A DNA stretch of 64,000 nt from Microcella frigidaquae (GTDB lineage Bacteria > Actinomycetota > Actinomycetes > Actinomycetales > Microbacteriaceae): positions 2,418,001 through 2,482,000 of the forward strand of contig NZ_JACHBS010000001.1 of the NCBI RefSeq assembly GCF_014200395.1, given 5' to 3'. A program made the position numbers and the translations under genes. Numbering within the stretch: the stretch's first letter is position 1; each line of letters begins with the position of its first letter. Shown here piece after piece: positions 39,584-48,559 of this stretch. The notes below the pieces were generated by a model, which saw only the letters and a list, made by a program, of their open reading frames with translations, did no database searches and was not told where the DNA came from.

Positions 39584-40513
39584 ATGCCGATCGCTCGACC
39601 CTTGCAGGCCCTCCCGCGCCCGCTCGATCGCGCCATCCGCACCGGCCGCCCGTACTCCGCCCGCCGCATCGCGGCCTCATTCACCGCCACGCTCGCCCTC
39701 GTCGCCGTGCTCGCCATCGACCACAGCGCCGCGACCGTCTACGCCGTGCAGCCGCTCGGCTCGCTCGGGCTCAACGACGGCGTGCCGCTCACCGTCGCCC
39801 ACCGTGGCGACCCGGCCTCCGCCCCCGAGAACACCCTTCCCGCCGTCGAGTCGGCCCTGAGCAGCGGCGCCGAGGTGCTCGAGTTCGACCTGCGGATGAC
39901 CGCCGACGGGCACGCCGTCGTCTTCCACGACGAGCTGCTCGACCGCACCACCGACGGTGTCGGGCCCCTTGCGACGCGCACGCTCGCCGAGCTCCAGGCC
40001 CTGGACGCGGGCAGCTGGTACGGCTCGCGCTGGGCGGGCACGCGCATCCCGACCTTCGACGAGGTGCTGCCGCTGCTGCAGGCCTCCGACGCACGTGCAC
40101 TGATCGAGCTCAAGGGCCTGTGGGATCCGGAACCGATGCGGGAGATCATCGCGGGCATCTACCGGTACGGGGTGCAGGATCGGGTCGTGCTCGCCAGCTT
40201 CGAGCTGCCCACGCTGTTCGCGCTGTGGCGCGAGGCGCCGTCGCTGCCCCGCGCGGTCATCGTGCGCCGGCTGCCCGACGACCCGATCGCGTATGCCGCT
40301 CTCGTCGGGGCGACGACGATCGTCACGAGCCTGCGCTCGTTCACGGTCGACCCGGAGGCCGCCCCCCGGCTGCGCGCGGCGGGTTTCACGCTCATCGTCT
40401 ACACCCTCAATCGTGCCGACCTGTGGCAGAGCGCCCTCGACCTCGGGGTCGACGGGGTGGTGACGGATGCTCCCCGCCGGCTCGCCGGCGTGCACGCCGC
40501 GGCGCGCGGCTGA
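39584..40513 (+). CDS. Glycerophosphodiester phosphodiesterase, membrane-anchored
   Basis: 309 residues. An N-terminal hydrophobic segment (about 28-50) probably anchors it or acts as an export signal. The catalytic TIM barrel shows GDPD motifs: AHRGDPASAPENTLPAV (HRG...PENT), EFDLRMTADGHAVVFHD, then LIELKG and a C-terminal DGVVTDAP. It hydrolyses glycerophosphodiesters to glycerol-3-phosphate and an alcohol using a metal ion. GGAGGCGATACCC precedes the ATG; TAGCAT near 39533 is a candidate -10. Confidence 0.92.
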   Translation: MPIARPLQALPRPLDRAIRTGRPYSARRIAASFTATLALVAVLAIDHSAATVYAVQPLGSLGLNDGVPLTVAHRGDPASAPENTLPAVESALSSGAEVLEFDLRMTADGHAVVFHDELLDRTTDGVGPLATRTLAELQALDAGSWYGSRWAGTRIPTFDEVLPLLQASDARALIELKGLWDPEPMREIIAGIYRYGVQDRVVLASFELPTLFALWREAPSLPRAVIVRRLPDDPIAYAALVGATTIVTSLRSFTVDPEAAPRLRAAGFTLIVYTLNRADLWQSALDLGVDGVVTDAPRRLAGVHAAARG

Positions 40514-40586
40514 GGCGGCCCGGGGTCACGGCGGTCGCGGAAGCGCGCTCTGGCGTGCGACACTGAGCCTGAAACGAGGAGCCCTC

Positions 40587-41393
40587 ATGCCCGATCGCGC
40601 GAGTCATCCGCACGCCGACGATGACACCGGCGGGCCTGCTGCCGGTCGATCGCCGCGCTGGGCGGTGATGGCCACGGCCCTCATCGTCGCGCTCATCGCG
40701 GGCTCGCTCACCTGGGGCGGGGTCGCGACGGCGCACGCCGCGGCCGCGGATCGCGAGCGCGAGCGCCTGCGGGTCGCCGAGCTCGCCCTGCTGCTCGACG
40801 CGCGCTCCGCATCCACCGAGCTGCTCGCGATCTCGGCCGCAGTGCTGGCCACGGCCGGAGACGCGCCGTCGGTCGTGCCCGCCGACCAGGCACAGCTGCA
40901 GGATGCCCACGACATGCTCGCGGAGGAACTCGATCGCGCCCTCGACGCGGCGACACCGCACGACCTCATCGTCGCGCAGTCGCGCCTGCTTCTCGGCGAC
41001 CAGCGTGAACTCATCGACGCGCTCAATCAGCACACGCGCGCGATCCTGAAGCACGCCCGTGCGTCCCGCGCGGCCGCGCCACTCGCGTCCGACGCCGCCC
41101 TCGCGGCGCTGGATGCCGCAGTGCTCGCACTCGCCGTCGTTCCCCAGGGCCTCCCCAGCAGCTACAGCGGTCGCGCCGCCCTCATCCGTGACGTGCTCTC
41201 CGCGGGCACCGAGGTCACCGCGAGCCATGCCGCGAAGAAGGCCGAGCAGGAACGACGGGCGGCGGCAGAGGAAGCAGCCCGTCAAGCGCAGCAGAGGCCG
41301 CGGCCCGCTCCGCGCGAACCGGTGATCCTCTATCTCCTGTGCGGCTACGACCCCGAGCTCGACCTCGACATCTTCTGTCCGATCGAGGTCTGA
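40587..41393 (+). CDS. Secreted alpha-helical protein of unknown function
   Basis: 268 residues. A polar N-terminus, one hydrophobic helix (about 28-50, MATALIVALIAGSLTWGGVA), then an Ala/Leu/Glu-rich helical body with a basic coiled stretch (KKAEQERRAAAEEAARQA) and a Pro-rich linker before a conserved-looking C-terminal segment LYLLCGYDPELDLDIFCPIE with two cysteines. ACGAGGAG precedes the ATG. No family is recognised. The two terminal Cys could form a disulfide outside the cell. Confidence 0.75.
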   Translation: MPDRASHPHADDDTGGPAAGRSPRWAVMATALIVALIAGSLTWGGVATAHAAAADRERERLRVAELALLLDARSASTELLAISAAVLATAGDAPSVVPADQAQLQDAHDMLAEELDRALDAATPHDLIVAQSRLLLGDQRELIDALNQHTRAILKHARASRAAAPLASDAALAALDAAVLALAVVPQGLPSSYSGRAALIRDVLSAGTEVTASHAAKKAEQERRAAAEEAARQAQQRPRPAPREPVILYLLCGYDPELDLDIFCPIEV

Positions 41394-41396
41394 CCG

Positions 41397-41416
41397 TCCG
41401 GCGACAGCCCGCCGGA
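41397..41416. terminator. Bidirectional terminator hairpin
   Basis: TCCGGC-N8-GCCGGA between the convergent stops of the helical protein and the M20 peptidase. Confidence 0.5.
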
Positions 41417-41418
41417 GC

Positions 41419-42834
41419 TCAGCGCCGCTGCAGCAGCGCGGCGTACACCCGCACGCCCTCGAGGTAGCTGCTGACGCGGATCCGCTCGTCCCGAGCGTGC
41501 AGGCACGCCCGCTCGTCGGTGCTCAGGCGGAAGGGCGTGAAGCGGTAGACGTGCTCGCTGATCGCGGTGAGGAATCGCGCGTCGCTGGCCTGCATCATCA
41601 CGTAGGGACTCACCAGCAGGCCCGGCACGACCTCGTCGATCGCGGCCGCGAGGTCCTCCCAGGCCGGCCCGCGGGCGGGGGAGACGGGGGAGGGCTCGCT
41701 CGGCTCGAGCACGTCGATCACGACGGACTCGTCGCGGATCGCCCGCCGCACCGCGGCGACCGCCTCGGCCACCGACTCGTCGGGCGCGATGCGGATGTTC
41801 ACCGTCGCCTCCGCGCTCTCCGGCAGCGCGTTCGCAGCGTGCCCGGCCCGCAGCTCGGTCACCGCGCGCGTCGTGCGCAGCAGCGCGGTCGTCTCCGGTC
41901 CGCGGCGCCGCAGCACCGGAACGAGCAGGGGAGCGACGGCATCGACGCGGCGGAACACGACCCCGAGCGGCCCCCGCACCCGCGACCCCAGGGTGCGGAT
42001 CATCGTGCGGGTCGTCGCGTCGAGCCGTGACCGCGCCGGTCGCGCGTTCAGCCGCAGCAGGGCTCGCGCAAGGCGCTCGGTCGCGGCGAGCGGCGGCGGG
42101 CTGGCCGCGTGGCCGCCCTTCTGCTCGACCCGAAGCCGCAGGGTTGTGATGCCCTTCTCGGTCACCCCGATCAGCGCGGCCGGCTCGCGCAGCCCGGGGA
42201 AGACGCCCTCGACGATCGCGCCGCCCTCGTCGAGCACGAGCGACGGGCGGATGCCCCGCTCGCGCAGCGCGGCCACCACGGCTCGCGCACCCGTGCCGGC
42301 GACCTCCTCGTCGTGCCCGAACAGCAGCAGCACATCGTGGCGCGGGGTGAACCCCGCCTCGAGCAGACGCTCCACCGCCTCGAGCAACGCGGCCAGGGCG
42401 CCCTTGTCGTCGATCGCCCCGCGCCCCCACACGGTCGGCTCGCCCTCGTGCTCGACCAGCTCGGCCGCGAACGGCGGATGCTGCCAGCCCTCAGCGGTGG
42501 CGGGCACCACGTCGTAATGCGCCATCAGCACGGTCGGGCTGCTCGTGCCCGCCGGGTCGCTGCCCGGCCAGCGGTAGAGCAGGGTGTAGCCATGGCCGGC
42601 GACGGTGCCTTCGGCGTCCGGGTCGGCGCCGAGCCGCTCGCGCTCGAGCGCGGCGTGCACGCGGGGGTACAGCTCGGGGAGGGCGGCGATGAACCGCTCG
42701 AACGCGTCCCGGTCGGCGCGGGGGCCGGGGCCGCTCGTCGGGCGCGAGATCGTGGGGATGCGCACGAGCGCGCGCAGCCGCTCCACCGCCCGGGCGTCGG
42801 CAGCGGCATCCGTCAGCAGGGCGTCAGCGACCAC
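41419..42834 (-). CDS. M20-family metallopeptidase (carboxypeptidase S-like)
   Basis: 471 residues. Di-zinc aminoacylase/carboxypeptidase fold. Metal-binding and catalytic segments: LMAHYDVVPA, VWGRGAIDDKGA, LLFGHDEEVAGTGA, plus a dimerisation domain in the middle. It is closest in layout to carboxypeptidase S-type M20 enzymes acting on small peptides or N-acyl amino acids. No signal peptide, so cytoplasmic. The GTG start is six bases after TACGCT (minus strand); the gene is divergent from the DUF2207 protein. Confidence 0.9.
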   Translation of the reverse strand: MVADALLTDAAADARAVERLRALVRIPTISRPTSGPGPRADRDAFERFIAALPELYPRVHAALERERLGADPDAEGTVAGHGYTLLYRWPGSDPAGTSSPTVLMAHYDVVPATAEGWQHPPFAAELVEHEGEPTVWGRGAIDDKGALAALLEAVERLLEAGFTPRHDVLLLFGHDEEVAGTGARAVVAALRERGIRPSLVLDEGGAIVEGVFPGLREPAALIGVTEKGITTLRLRVEQKGGHAASPPPLAATERLARALLRLNARPARSRLDATTRTMIRTLGSRVRGPLGVVFRRVDAVAPLLVPVLRRRGPETTALLRTTRAVTELRAGHAANALPESAEATVNIRIAPDESVAEAVAAVRRAIRDESVVIDVLEPSEPSPVSPARGPAWEDLAAAIDEVVPGLLVSPYVMMQASDARFLTAISEHVYRFTPFRLSTDERACLHARDERIRVSSYLEGVRVYAALLQRR

Positions 42835-42840
42835 ACCCCC

Positions 42841-42846
42841 AGCGTA
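42841..42846 (-). promoter_or_regulatory. -10 box TACGCT, leaderless M20 peptidase
   Basis: Minus-strand TACGCT ends six bases before GTG 42834. Confidence 0.5.
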
Positions 42847-42878
42847 GGCCGACCCTTCAGCGGAACACCGCCAGCGGG

Positions 42879-42884
42879 TAGCGT
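42879..42884 (+). promoter_or_regulatory. -10 box TAGCGT, leaderless DUF2207 gene
   Basis: TAGCGT ends six bases before ATG 42891; no ribosome binding site is present. Confidence 0.5.
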
Positions 42885-42890
42885 CGAGCC

Positions 42891-44777
42891 ATGCGCCGAC
42901 TGCTGCTGCCGACCATCGCCGGCTCGATCGTGCTCGGCCTGATCGTGGCCGCCGTCGTCGTCGCCGTGCGCGGAGCCCTGCCCACCCCGCTCGCGAGCGG
43001 TCCCGTCGAGCGCACGGAGGCCTTCGCCGCCGTCAGTGTCGAGCGCCTGCCGACGCTGGACACGGTGCGCACCGGCGTCGACGACTTCACCTTCGACTCG
43101 TTCGACGTCGAGTATCGCCTCGGGCGCGACGCCGACGGCCACGCGACCCTGCTGACGACGGAGACGCTCGTCGCGCGGTTCCCCGAGTTCGACCAGAACC
43201 GCGGCATCCGCCGCTCGCTGCCCGCCACCTACCAGGGGCGGACGACGAGCCTGCGGGTGATCTCGGTGACCGATGAGGACGGCAATCCGCGACCCTACGA
43301 GGTCGAGGATGGCTCCGGCATTGTCGACGTGATCGCCGCGGTGCCCGAGGGGCAGTATGTGCGCGGCGAGCAGACCTACGTGATCACCTACAGCCAGCGC
43401 GATGTCGTCGACTTCTTCGAGAGCTCGGGTGCCGAGGAGTTCTACTGGAACCTGAACGGCACCGACTGGGCGCAGCCGTTCGCCCGCGTCTCCGCCCGCG
43501 TCGTGCTCAACGACGGCCTGCGCAGTGCTCTGCTCGGGCAGGAGGCCTGCTACCGCGGCTACGCCGGTTCGACCGATCGCTGCGCGATCACGCTGACCGG
43601 CGACACCTTCGCCGTCGACGAGCTCGCCATCGCGCCGTTCCAGACGGTCACCATCGCGATCGGCTTCGAGCCGGGCACGTTCACGCTCTTCGACCGCTCG
43701 TACCTCGCCAGCCCCTGGGCCTGGCTGCAGCTGCTGGGGGTCGCCGTGGCCGTCATCACGGCCATCTGGGCGGTCGTGCTGCGCCTGACGCGCTATCGGG
43801 ATGCTCCGGGCCGCCCCGTGATCGTCGCCGAGTACCTCCCGCCGAAGGGCGTGAGCCTGCTCGAGGCCGCGGTGCTCACCAAGCGCCGCTCCCGCGCCGT
43901 GGCGAGCCAGCTCGTCGACTTCGCCGTGCGCCGCGTGATCACGATCATCGAGGCACCGGGCGGCTGGTTCGGGATGCGCTCGACGTGGCGGTTGCGGCTC
44001 GAATCGGCGCTCGGCGTCGAGGGGGAGGAGCGCGCCCTGCTCGGAAAGTTCTTCGGCGGCAGCCTCAGCGGCGGCGCCGAGCACACGCTGACCGCGCAGA
44101 ACACCTCGCTCAGCACCGCCATCCAGAAGCAGCTGCTGCGCATCCAGACGGCGAACCAGAAGCGCGGCTGGCGCAGCGCGGTGGCGCCCCGTCACGCCGG
44201 CGGGCTCTCCGCCCTCGTCATCGCGGCGCAGATCGTCGCCTTCATCGCGGGCGTCCTCGTCACCGACGAGGGGCGCGGCGGCGACCTGGGCGGCTTCCTC
44301 ATCCCGGTGGGCATCCTGTGCTTCTTCGTGGTCGCGGGCTGCCTGTACCGGCAGCCGCTGACCGCCGAGGGAGCCGAGGTCGTCGACCATCTCAAGGGTC
44401 TGGAGAGGTACATCGAGCTCGCCGAGGCCGACCGCATGCGCGTGCTGCAGTCGCCGGAGGGCGCCCTGCGCGAGCCGATCGACGCGACGAGTCGCGACGA
44501 GCGTCTGAAGCTCGTCGAGCGGCTGCTGCCCTGGGCCGTGCTCACCAACCATGAGAAGGAGTGGGCGAAGGAGCTCGGCGAGTTCTACGAGGACGGGCAG
44601 AGCCCGACCTGGTTCTCGAGCAGCCGCCCGTTCTCGGTCGGCGCCTTCGCCGCCGGGGTCGGCTCTGTCAGCTCGACCCTGTCGTCGAGCTACTCCGGGT
44701 CGAGCTCCTCGGGCGGCTCGTCGGGCGGCGGCTCGTCCGGCGGCGGTGGCGGCGGTGGAGGAGGCGGCGGGGTCTGA
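42891..44777 (+). CDS. DUF2207 membrane protein with glycine-rich tail
   Basis: 628 residues. N-terminal transmembrane helix (about 8-28), an outer DUF2207 beta domain (about 45-270, DFTFDSFDVEYRLGRD...VIAAVPEGQYVRGEQTYVITY), a helix around 285-303, a cytoplasmic middle part, two more helices (about 441-485), a helical region and a final Ser/Gly run that ends in eleven glycines before the terminal Val. This composition is standard for DUF2207 proteins, whose function is unknown. The start follows a leaderless-type -10. Confidence 0.92.
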   Translation: MRRLLLPTIAGSIVLGLIVAAVVVAVRGALPTPLASGPVERTEAFAAVSVERLPTLDTVRTGVDDFTFDSFDVEYRLGRDADGHATLLTTETLVARFPEFDQNRGIRRSLPATYQGRTTSLRVISVTDEDGNPRPYEVEDGSGIVDVIAAVPEGQYVRGEQTYVITYSQRDVVDFFESSGAEEFYWNLNGTDWAQPFARVSARVVLNDGLRSALLGQEACYRGYAGSTDRCAITLTGDTFAVDELAIAPFQTVTIAIGFEPGTFTLFDRSYLASPWAWLQLLGVAVAVITAIWAVVLRLTRYRDAPGRPVIVAEYLPPKGVSLLEAAVLTKRRSRAVASQLVDFAVRRVITIIEAPGGWFGMRSTWRLRLESALGVEGEERALLGKFFGGSLSGGAEHTLTAQNTSLSTAIQKQLLRIQTANQKRGWRSAVAPRHAGGLSALVIAAQIVAFIAGVLVTDEGRGGDLGGFLIPVGILCFFVVAGCLYRQPLTAEGAEVVDHLKGLERYIELAEADRMRVLQSPEGALREPIDATSRDERLKLVERLLPWAVLTNHEKEWAKELGEFYEDGQSPTWFSSSRPFSVGAFAAGVGSVSSTLSSSYSGSSSSGGSSGGGSSGGGGGGGGGGGV

Positions 44778-44925
44778 GCCCGCGGGGTCTGAGCCTGCGC
44801 CATCCTGCGCTCCGCATCCTGACTGCCCGCCCGTAACAGATCGTCACCGGGTGCGGTGTCTGGGCCCCGGCATAGCAGAATGAAGGCACCCTTCACCGTC
44901 CGTTTCCTGTCGATTGGATGCCCGC

Positions 44926-45774
44926 ATGTCCCGCATCGCCCGTCGCACCACCACGGCCGCCGCGCTCGCCGCGACCGCCGCCCTGCTGCTCGCCGCCTGC
45001 GCTCCCGCCGCTACCGAGGGCGAGCCGGAGGCCACCGAGGGCCTCTACGTCACCGAGGGCAAGCTGACGATCGCCACCGGCGAGCCCGCGTACTTCCCGT
45101 ACGTCATCGACGACGACCCGACCACGGGCGAGGGCTTCGAGGCCGCCATCGCCTACGCCGTGGCCGAGGAGCTCGGCTTTGCGCCGGAGGACGTGGTCTG
45201 GGTGCGCACCACGTTCGAGGCCGCGATCCAGCCCGGCCCGAAGGACTTCGACTTCAACCTGCAGCAGTACACGATCACCGACGAGCGTGCCGAGAACGTC
45301 GACTTCTCGAGCCCGTACTACTCGACTCCGCAGGCCATCATCACCACCGAGGCCTCGGCCGCCGCGGGCGCGACGAGCCTCGCCGAGCTGAGCGACCTCC
45401 TCATCGGCGCTGCCACCGGCACGACGAGCTTCACCGCCATCGAGGAGCAGATCGCCCCGGCCGCCGGCGCTCAGGCCTTCAACACCAACGATGACGCCGT
45501 GCTCGCCCTGCAGAACGGCACCGTCGACGCCATCGTCGTCGACCTGCCGACCGCGTTCTTCCTCACCGCCGTCGTGCTCGAGGGCGGCGTGCTGCTCGGC
45601 CAGCTGCCCGCCGACGCCGGCGTGAGCGACGACTGGGGCCTCGTGCTCGAGAAGGACAGCCCGCTGACGCCGCTCGTCACCGCCGCGGTGGATGCTCTGC
45701 GCGACTCGGGCCGCCTCGACGAGATCGCCGCCCAGTGGCTGGGCGCCGACGCGGGCGCACCTATCCTGCAGTAG
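44926..45774 (+). CDS. Polar amino-acid ABC transporter substrate-binding lipoprotein
   Basis: 282 residues. Lipoprotein signal with LLLAAC (Cys about 24). Family 3 solute-binding fold: TIATGEPAYFPYV, GFEAAIAYAVAEELGF, FDFNLQQYTITDERAENVDF, SAEEID-like ending DEIAAQWLG. TTG 44914 is an in-frame alternative start. It is the first gene of a three-gene amino-acid importer; its stop overlaps the permease GTG by one base. TAGCAGAAT near 44873 may be part of the promoter. Confidence 0.92.
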   Translation: MSRIARRTTTAAALAATAALLLAACAPAATEGEPEATEGLYVTEGKLTIATGEPAYFPYVIDDDPTTGEGFEAAIAYAVAEELGFAPEDVVWVRTTFEAAIQPGPKDFDFNLQQYTITDERAENVDFSSPYYSTPQAIITTEASAAAGATSLAELSDLLIGAATGTTSFTAIEEQIAPAAGAQAFNTNDDAVLALQNGTVDAIVVDLPTAFFLTAVVLEGGVLLGQLPADAGVSDDWGLVLEKDSPLTPLVTAAVDALRDSGRLDEIAAQWLGADAGAPILQ

Positions 45775-46625
45775 TGCCTTCTCACCACCCGATCAGCGAC
45801 GTCGAGATCGGGCGGCGCGCGTACCGGCGCACGCAGAACGTGCGCTCGGTGCTTGTGTCGCTCGTCTCGACGCTCGTCTTCGCGGTCATCATCTGGCTGA
45901 CCGTCGTGAACACTCCCGGCTGGGAGCGCGTGCAGCAGAGCTTCTTCGACCTCGAGACGGCGATCTCCGCCTGGCCGCGGGTCATCGCCGGGCTGTGGGT
46001 GAACATCCAGGTGCTGTTCTTCGCGGTCATCGGCGTGCTCGTGCTGAGCGTGATCCTGGCCACGATCCGCACCCTGCGGGGGCCGGTCTGGTTCCCGCTC
46101 CGGGCGCTCGCGGCGGCGTACACCGATCTGTTCCGCGGCCTGCCGCTGATCATCGTGCTGTTCCTGGTCGGCTTCGGCATCCCCGGCCTCGAGCTGTTCC
46201 CGCGCAACTCGGCGCAGTTCTGGGGAACGATCGCGCTGATCCTCACCTACTCGGCGTACGTGAGCGAGGTGTTCCGCGCGGGCATCGAGGCGGTTCACCC
46301 CTCACAGCGACTCGCGGCGCGCTCGCTGGGGCTCAGCCACGGCCAGACGATGCGCATCGTCGTGCTGCCCCAGGCGGTGCGCAAGGTCACCCCGGCGCTC
46401 ATGAACGACTTCGTCGCCATGCAGAAGGACGTCGGGCTCATCTCGGTGCTCGGCGTCGTCGACGCGGTGCGCGCCGCGCAGATCGAGACCGCGGCGAGCT
46501 TCAACTTCACGCCGTACGTGCTCGCCGGGCTGCTGTTCGTGCTGCTGGCCCTGCCGATGATCCGGCTGACCGACTGGTACACGGCCCGGCTGCGGGCCCG
46601 CGAGCAGGCGGGGAGCCTCGTATGA
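45774..46625 (+). CDS. Amino-acid ABC transporter permease
   Basis: 283 residues, about five transmembrane helices. HisM/GlnP-type permease with the EAA loop EVFRAGIEAVHPSQRLAARS (about 164-183) and SLGLSHGQTMRIVVLPQAVR. A single permease gene implies a homodimeric channel. The GTG start overlaps the SBP stop; its own stop overlaps the ATPase start (ATGA). The cytoplasmic N-terminal extension is about 28 residues. Confidence 0.93.
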   Translation: MPSHHPISDVEIGRRAYRRTQNVRSVLVSLVSTLVFAVIIWLTVVNTPGWERVQQSFFDLETAISAWPRVIAGLWVNIQVLFFAVIGVLVLSVILATIRTLRGPVWFPLRALAAAYTDLFRGLPLIIVLFLVGFGIPGLELFPRNSAQFWGTIALILTYSAYVSEVFRAGIEAVHPSQRLAARSLGLSHGQTMRIVVLPQAVRKVTPALMNDFVAMQKDVGLISVLGVVDAVRAAQIETAASFNFTPYVLAGLLFVLLALPMIRLTDWYTARLRAREQAGSLV

Positions 46626-47365
46626 CCGATCCCGTGCTGCGCCTCGAGGGCGTGCGCAAGACCTTCGACGAGCGCGTCGTGCTCGACGGTGTCGACCTCG
46701 CCGTCGCCCCGCACGAGGTGATCGCCCTCATCGGGGCCAGCGGCTCCGGCAAGTCGACGCTGCTGCGCTGCATCAACCTCATCGAGCGCATCGACGACGG
46801 CCGCATCTGGCTCGGCGACCGCGACATCTCCGACCCGCGCGTCACCGCCGACGCGGTGCGGGCCCGCATCGGCGTGGTCTTCCAGCAGTTCAACCTGTTT
46901 CCGCACCTGCGCGTGATCGACAACGTCACGCTCGCCTCGCGCGCCGTGCTGAAGGTGCCGCGCGCGCAGGCCGAGGCCACCGCTCTCGCGCTGCTCGACC
47001 GGGTCGGTCTCGCCGATCACGCCCGCTCGTACCCCGACCGGCTCTCGGGCGGTCAGCAGCAGCGCGTGGCCATCGTGCGGGCCATCGCGACGAACCCCGA
47101 GCTGCTGCTGCTCGACGAGATCACCTCGGCACTCGACCCGCAGCTGGTCGCCGAGGTGCTCGACCTGGTGCGCGAGCTGAAGGGCGACGGCACGACCATC
47201 GTCATGGCGACCCACGAGATGGCCTTCGCGCGCGATGTGGCCGACCGCGTGGTGTTCCTCGACGGCGGCGTCATCGTCGAGCAGGGGCCTGCGGCCGAGG
47301 TGTTCTCGCGCCCGCGCGAGGAGCGCACCCGCGCCTTCCTCCACCGCTTCCTGGGCTCGGCGTAG
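46622..47365 (+). CDS. Amino-acid ABC transporter ATP-binding protein
   Basis: 247 residues, the standard size for GlnQ-type ATPases. Walker A GASGSGKST, Q-loop VFQQFNLFPHL, signature [14 protein letters not shown], Walker B LLLLDEITSALDPQ and switch ATHEMAF. It completes the importer. The order SBP-permease-ATPase with overlapping codons shows one transcript and coupled translation. Confidence 0.95.
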   Translation: MTDPVLRLEGVRKTFDERVVLDGVDLAVAPHEVIALIGASGSGKSTLLRCINLIERIDDGRIWLGDRDISDPRVTADAVRARIGVVFQQFNLFPHLRVIDNVTLASRAVLKVPRAQAEATALALLDRVGLADHARSYPDRLSGGQQQRVAIVRAIATNPELLLLDEITSALDPQLVAEVLDLVRELKGDGTTIVMATHEMAFARDVADRVVFLDGGVIVEQGPAAEVFSRPREERTRAFLHRFLGSA

Positions 47366-47436
47366 GCGCGCACGCGGCCCGGGCGGTCGCTGCCGCGGAG
47401 ACCGTGCCGGGCTCGGCCGGAGACAACCGCGGAAAC

Positions 47437-47454
47437 CTGGCTGGAATCAGCCGG
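47437..47454. terminator. Hairpin between convergent genes
   Basis: CTGGCTG-GAAT-CAGCCGG (one G-U pair) spans the stop of the homocysteine methyltransferase gene, downstream of the amino-acid transporter. Confidence 0.4.
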
Positions 47455-48322
47455 CGACGACAGCGGCGATACCCCGGATCTCCTCCGGGCCGACGCGGCA
47501 GCATCCGCCGATCGCAGTGGCGCCGGATGCGAGCCACCGCTCGACGAGACCGTCGGGCAGCGCGGCGGTGCCCTCCCAGCGGCGCGTGACCGCGTTCCAC
47601 ATCTCGCCGCTGTTCGGGTACGCGACGACGGCCTTGCCCGTGCTGCGGCGGGCGGCCGCGAGCGCGAGGTCGACCTCGTCGGGGTGGCAGCAGTTGACGC
47701 CGACCGCGATGATCTCGTCGCTCGCCTCGGCGTCGCGGAAGGCGTCCTCCAGGCTCTCGCCCGTGCGCAGGCGGCCGCCGTCGGTGGTGAACGACAGCCA
47801 CGCCGAGGCGCCCGTGCCGCGCAGCAGGTCGATGAGCGCGCCTGCTTCGTCGCGACTCGGGATCGTCTCGATCGCGAGCAGGTCGGGCTCGGCGGCGAGC
47901 AGCGCCTCCAGGCGTGCCGCGTGCCACGCGCGCAGGCCCGCCCGGTCGAGGTCGTAGTCGCCGCGGTACTCCGAGCCGTCGGCGAGGGCGGCGCCGTACG
48001 GGCCCACGGAGGCGGCGACGAGGCCGTCGGGCCGCAGTTCGTCGCGCGCCTGCGCGGCGAGGGCGACACTGCGCTCGAGCAGGGCGAAGCCCTCCTGGCT
48101 GTCGATGCCGACGCTCGCGAGCCCCTCGAACGAGAGCTGGTAGGAGGAGGTGATCGCGATCGCGGCGCCAGCGGCGAAGTAGTCGCGATGCACGTCGACG
48201 ACGGCATCGGGGTGGTCGCGCAGGATGCGGGCGCTCCACAGCCGGCCGCTCAGGTCGTGGCCGAGCGATTCGAGGTAGCTGCCCAGCCCGCCGTCGATCA
48301 CGGTGCGGGGGGCGAGGGTCAC
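47447..48322 (-). CDS. mmuM: Homocysteine S-methyltransferase
   Basis: 291 residues. Zinc-dependent enzyme moving a methyl group from S-methylmethionine (or SAM) to homocysteine. Motifs: VIDGGLGSYLESLG, ITSSYQLSFEG, GVNCCHPDEV and the zinc-binding pair ATAIGGCCRVGPEEI. GTG 48322 was chosen because AAGGGGG lies eight bases upstream; GTG 48331 and further starts are in frame. It is convergent with the amino-acid transporter. No SAM riboswitch was seen upstream. Confidence 0.9.
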   Translation of the reverse strand: MTLAPRTVIDGGLGSYLESLGHDLSGRLWSARILRDHPDAVVDVHRDYFAAGAAIAITSSYQLSFEGLASVGIDSQEGFALLERSVALAAQARDELRPDGLVAASVGPYGAALADGSEYRGDYDLDRAGLRAWHAARLEALLAAEPDLLAIETIPSRDEAGALIDLLRGTGASAWLSFTTDGGRLRTGESLEDAFRDAEASDEIIAVGVNCCHPDEVDLALAAARRSTGKAVVAYPNSGEMWNAVTRRWEGTAALPDGLVERWLASGATAIGGCCRVGPEEIRGIAAVVAG

Positions 48323-48408
48323 GGGTGTCACCCCCTTATTGTGGGCGAGCGGCGTGGGCCCGCGGCGGGGCGGTGTCACGCGGAGTCACACGCTGGAGCC
48401 GGGTGCAC

Positions 48409-48414
48409 TAGACT
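48409..48414 (+). promoter_or_regulatory. Promoter -10 TAGACT for SNF2 helicase
   Basis: TAGACT about 145 bases before the helicase start, in the divergent gap with mmuM. No clear -35. The long leader that follows shows no recognisable riboswitch. Confidence 0.4.
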
Positions 48415-48559
48415 CACAGTGCACGCCGCGCCACCGCGAGTTCTCGGCCGGGTCAGACGCGGGTGTGCATCTCGACTCCGTGATCGTCTGCGGCGTCGGC
48501 AGTCGTTCCGCGTCGCTGTTCATCGCGCTGCGGATCCCTTCAGCACTCGAGGAGTTGCC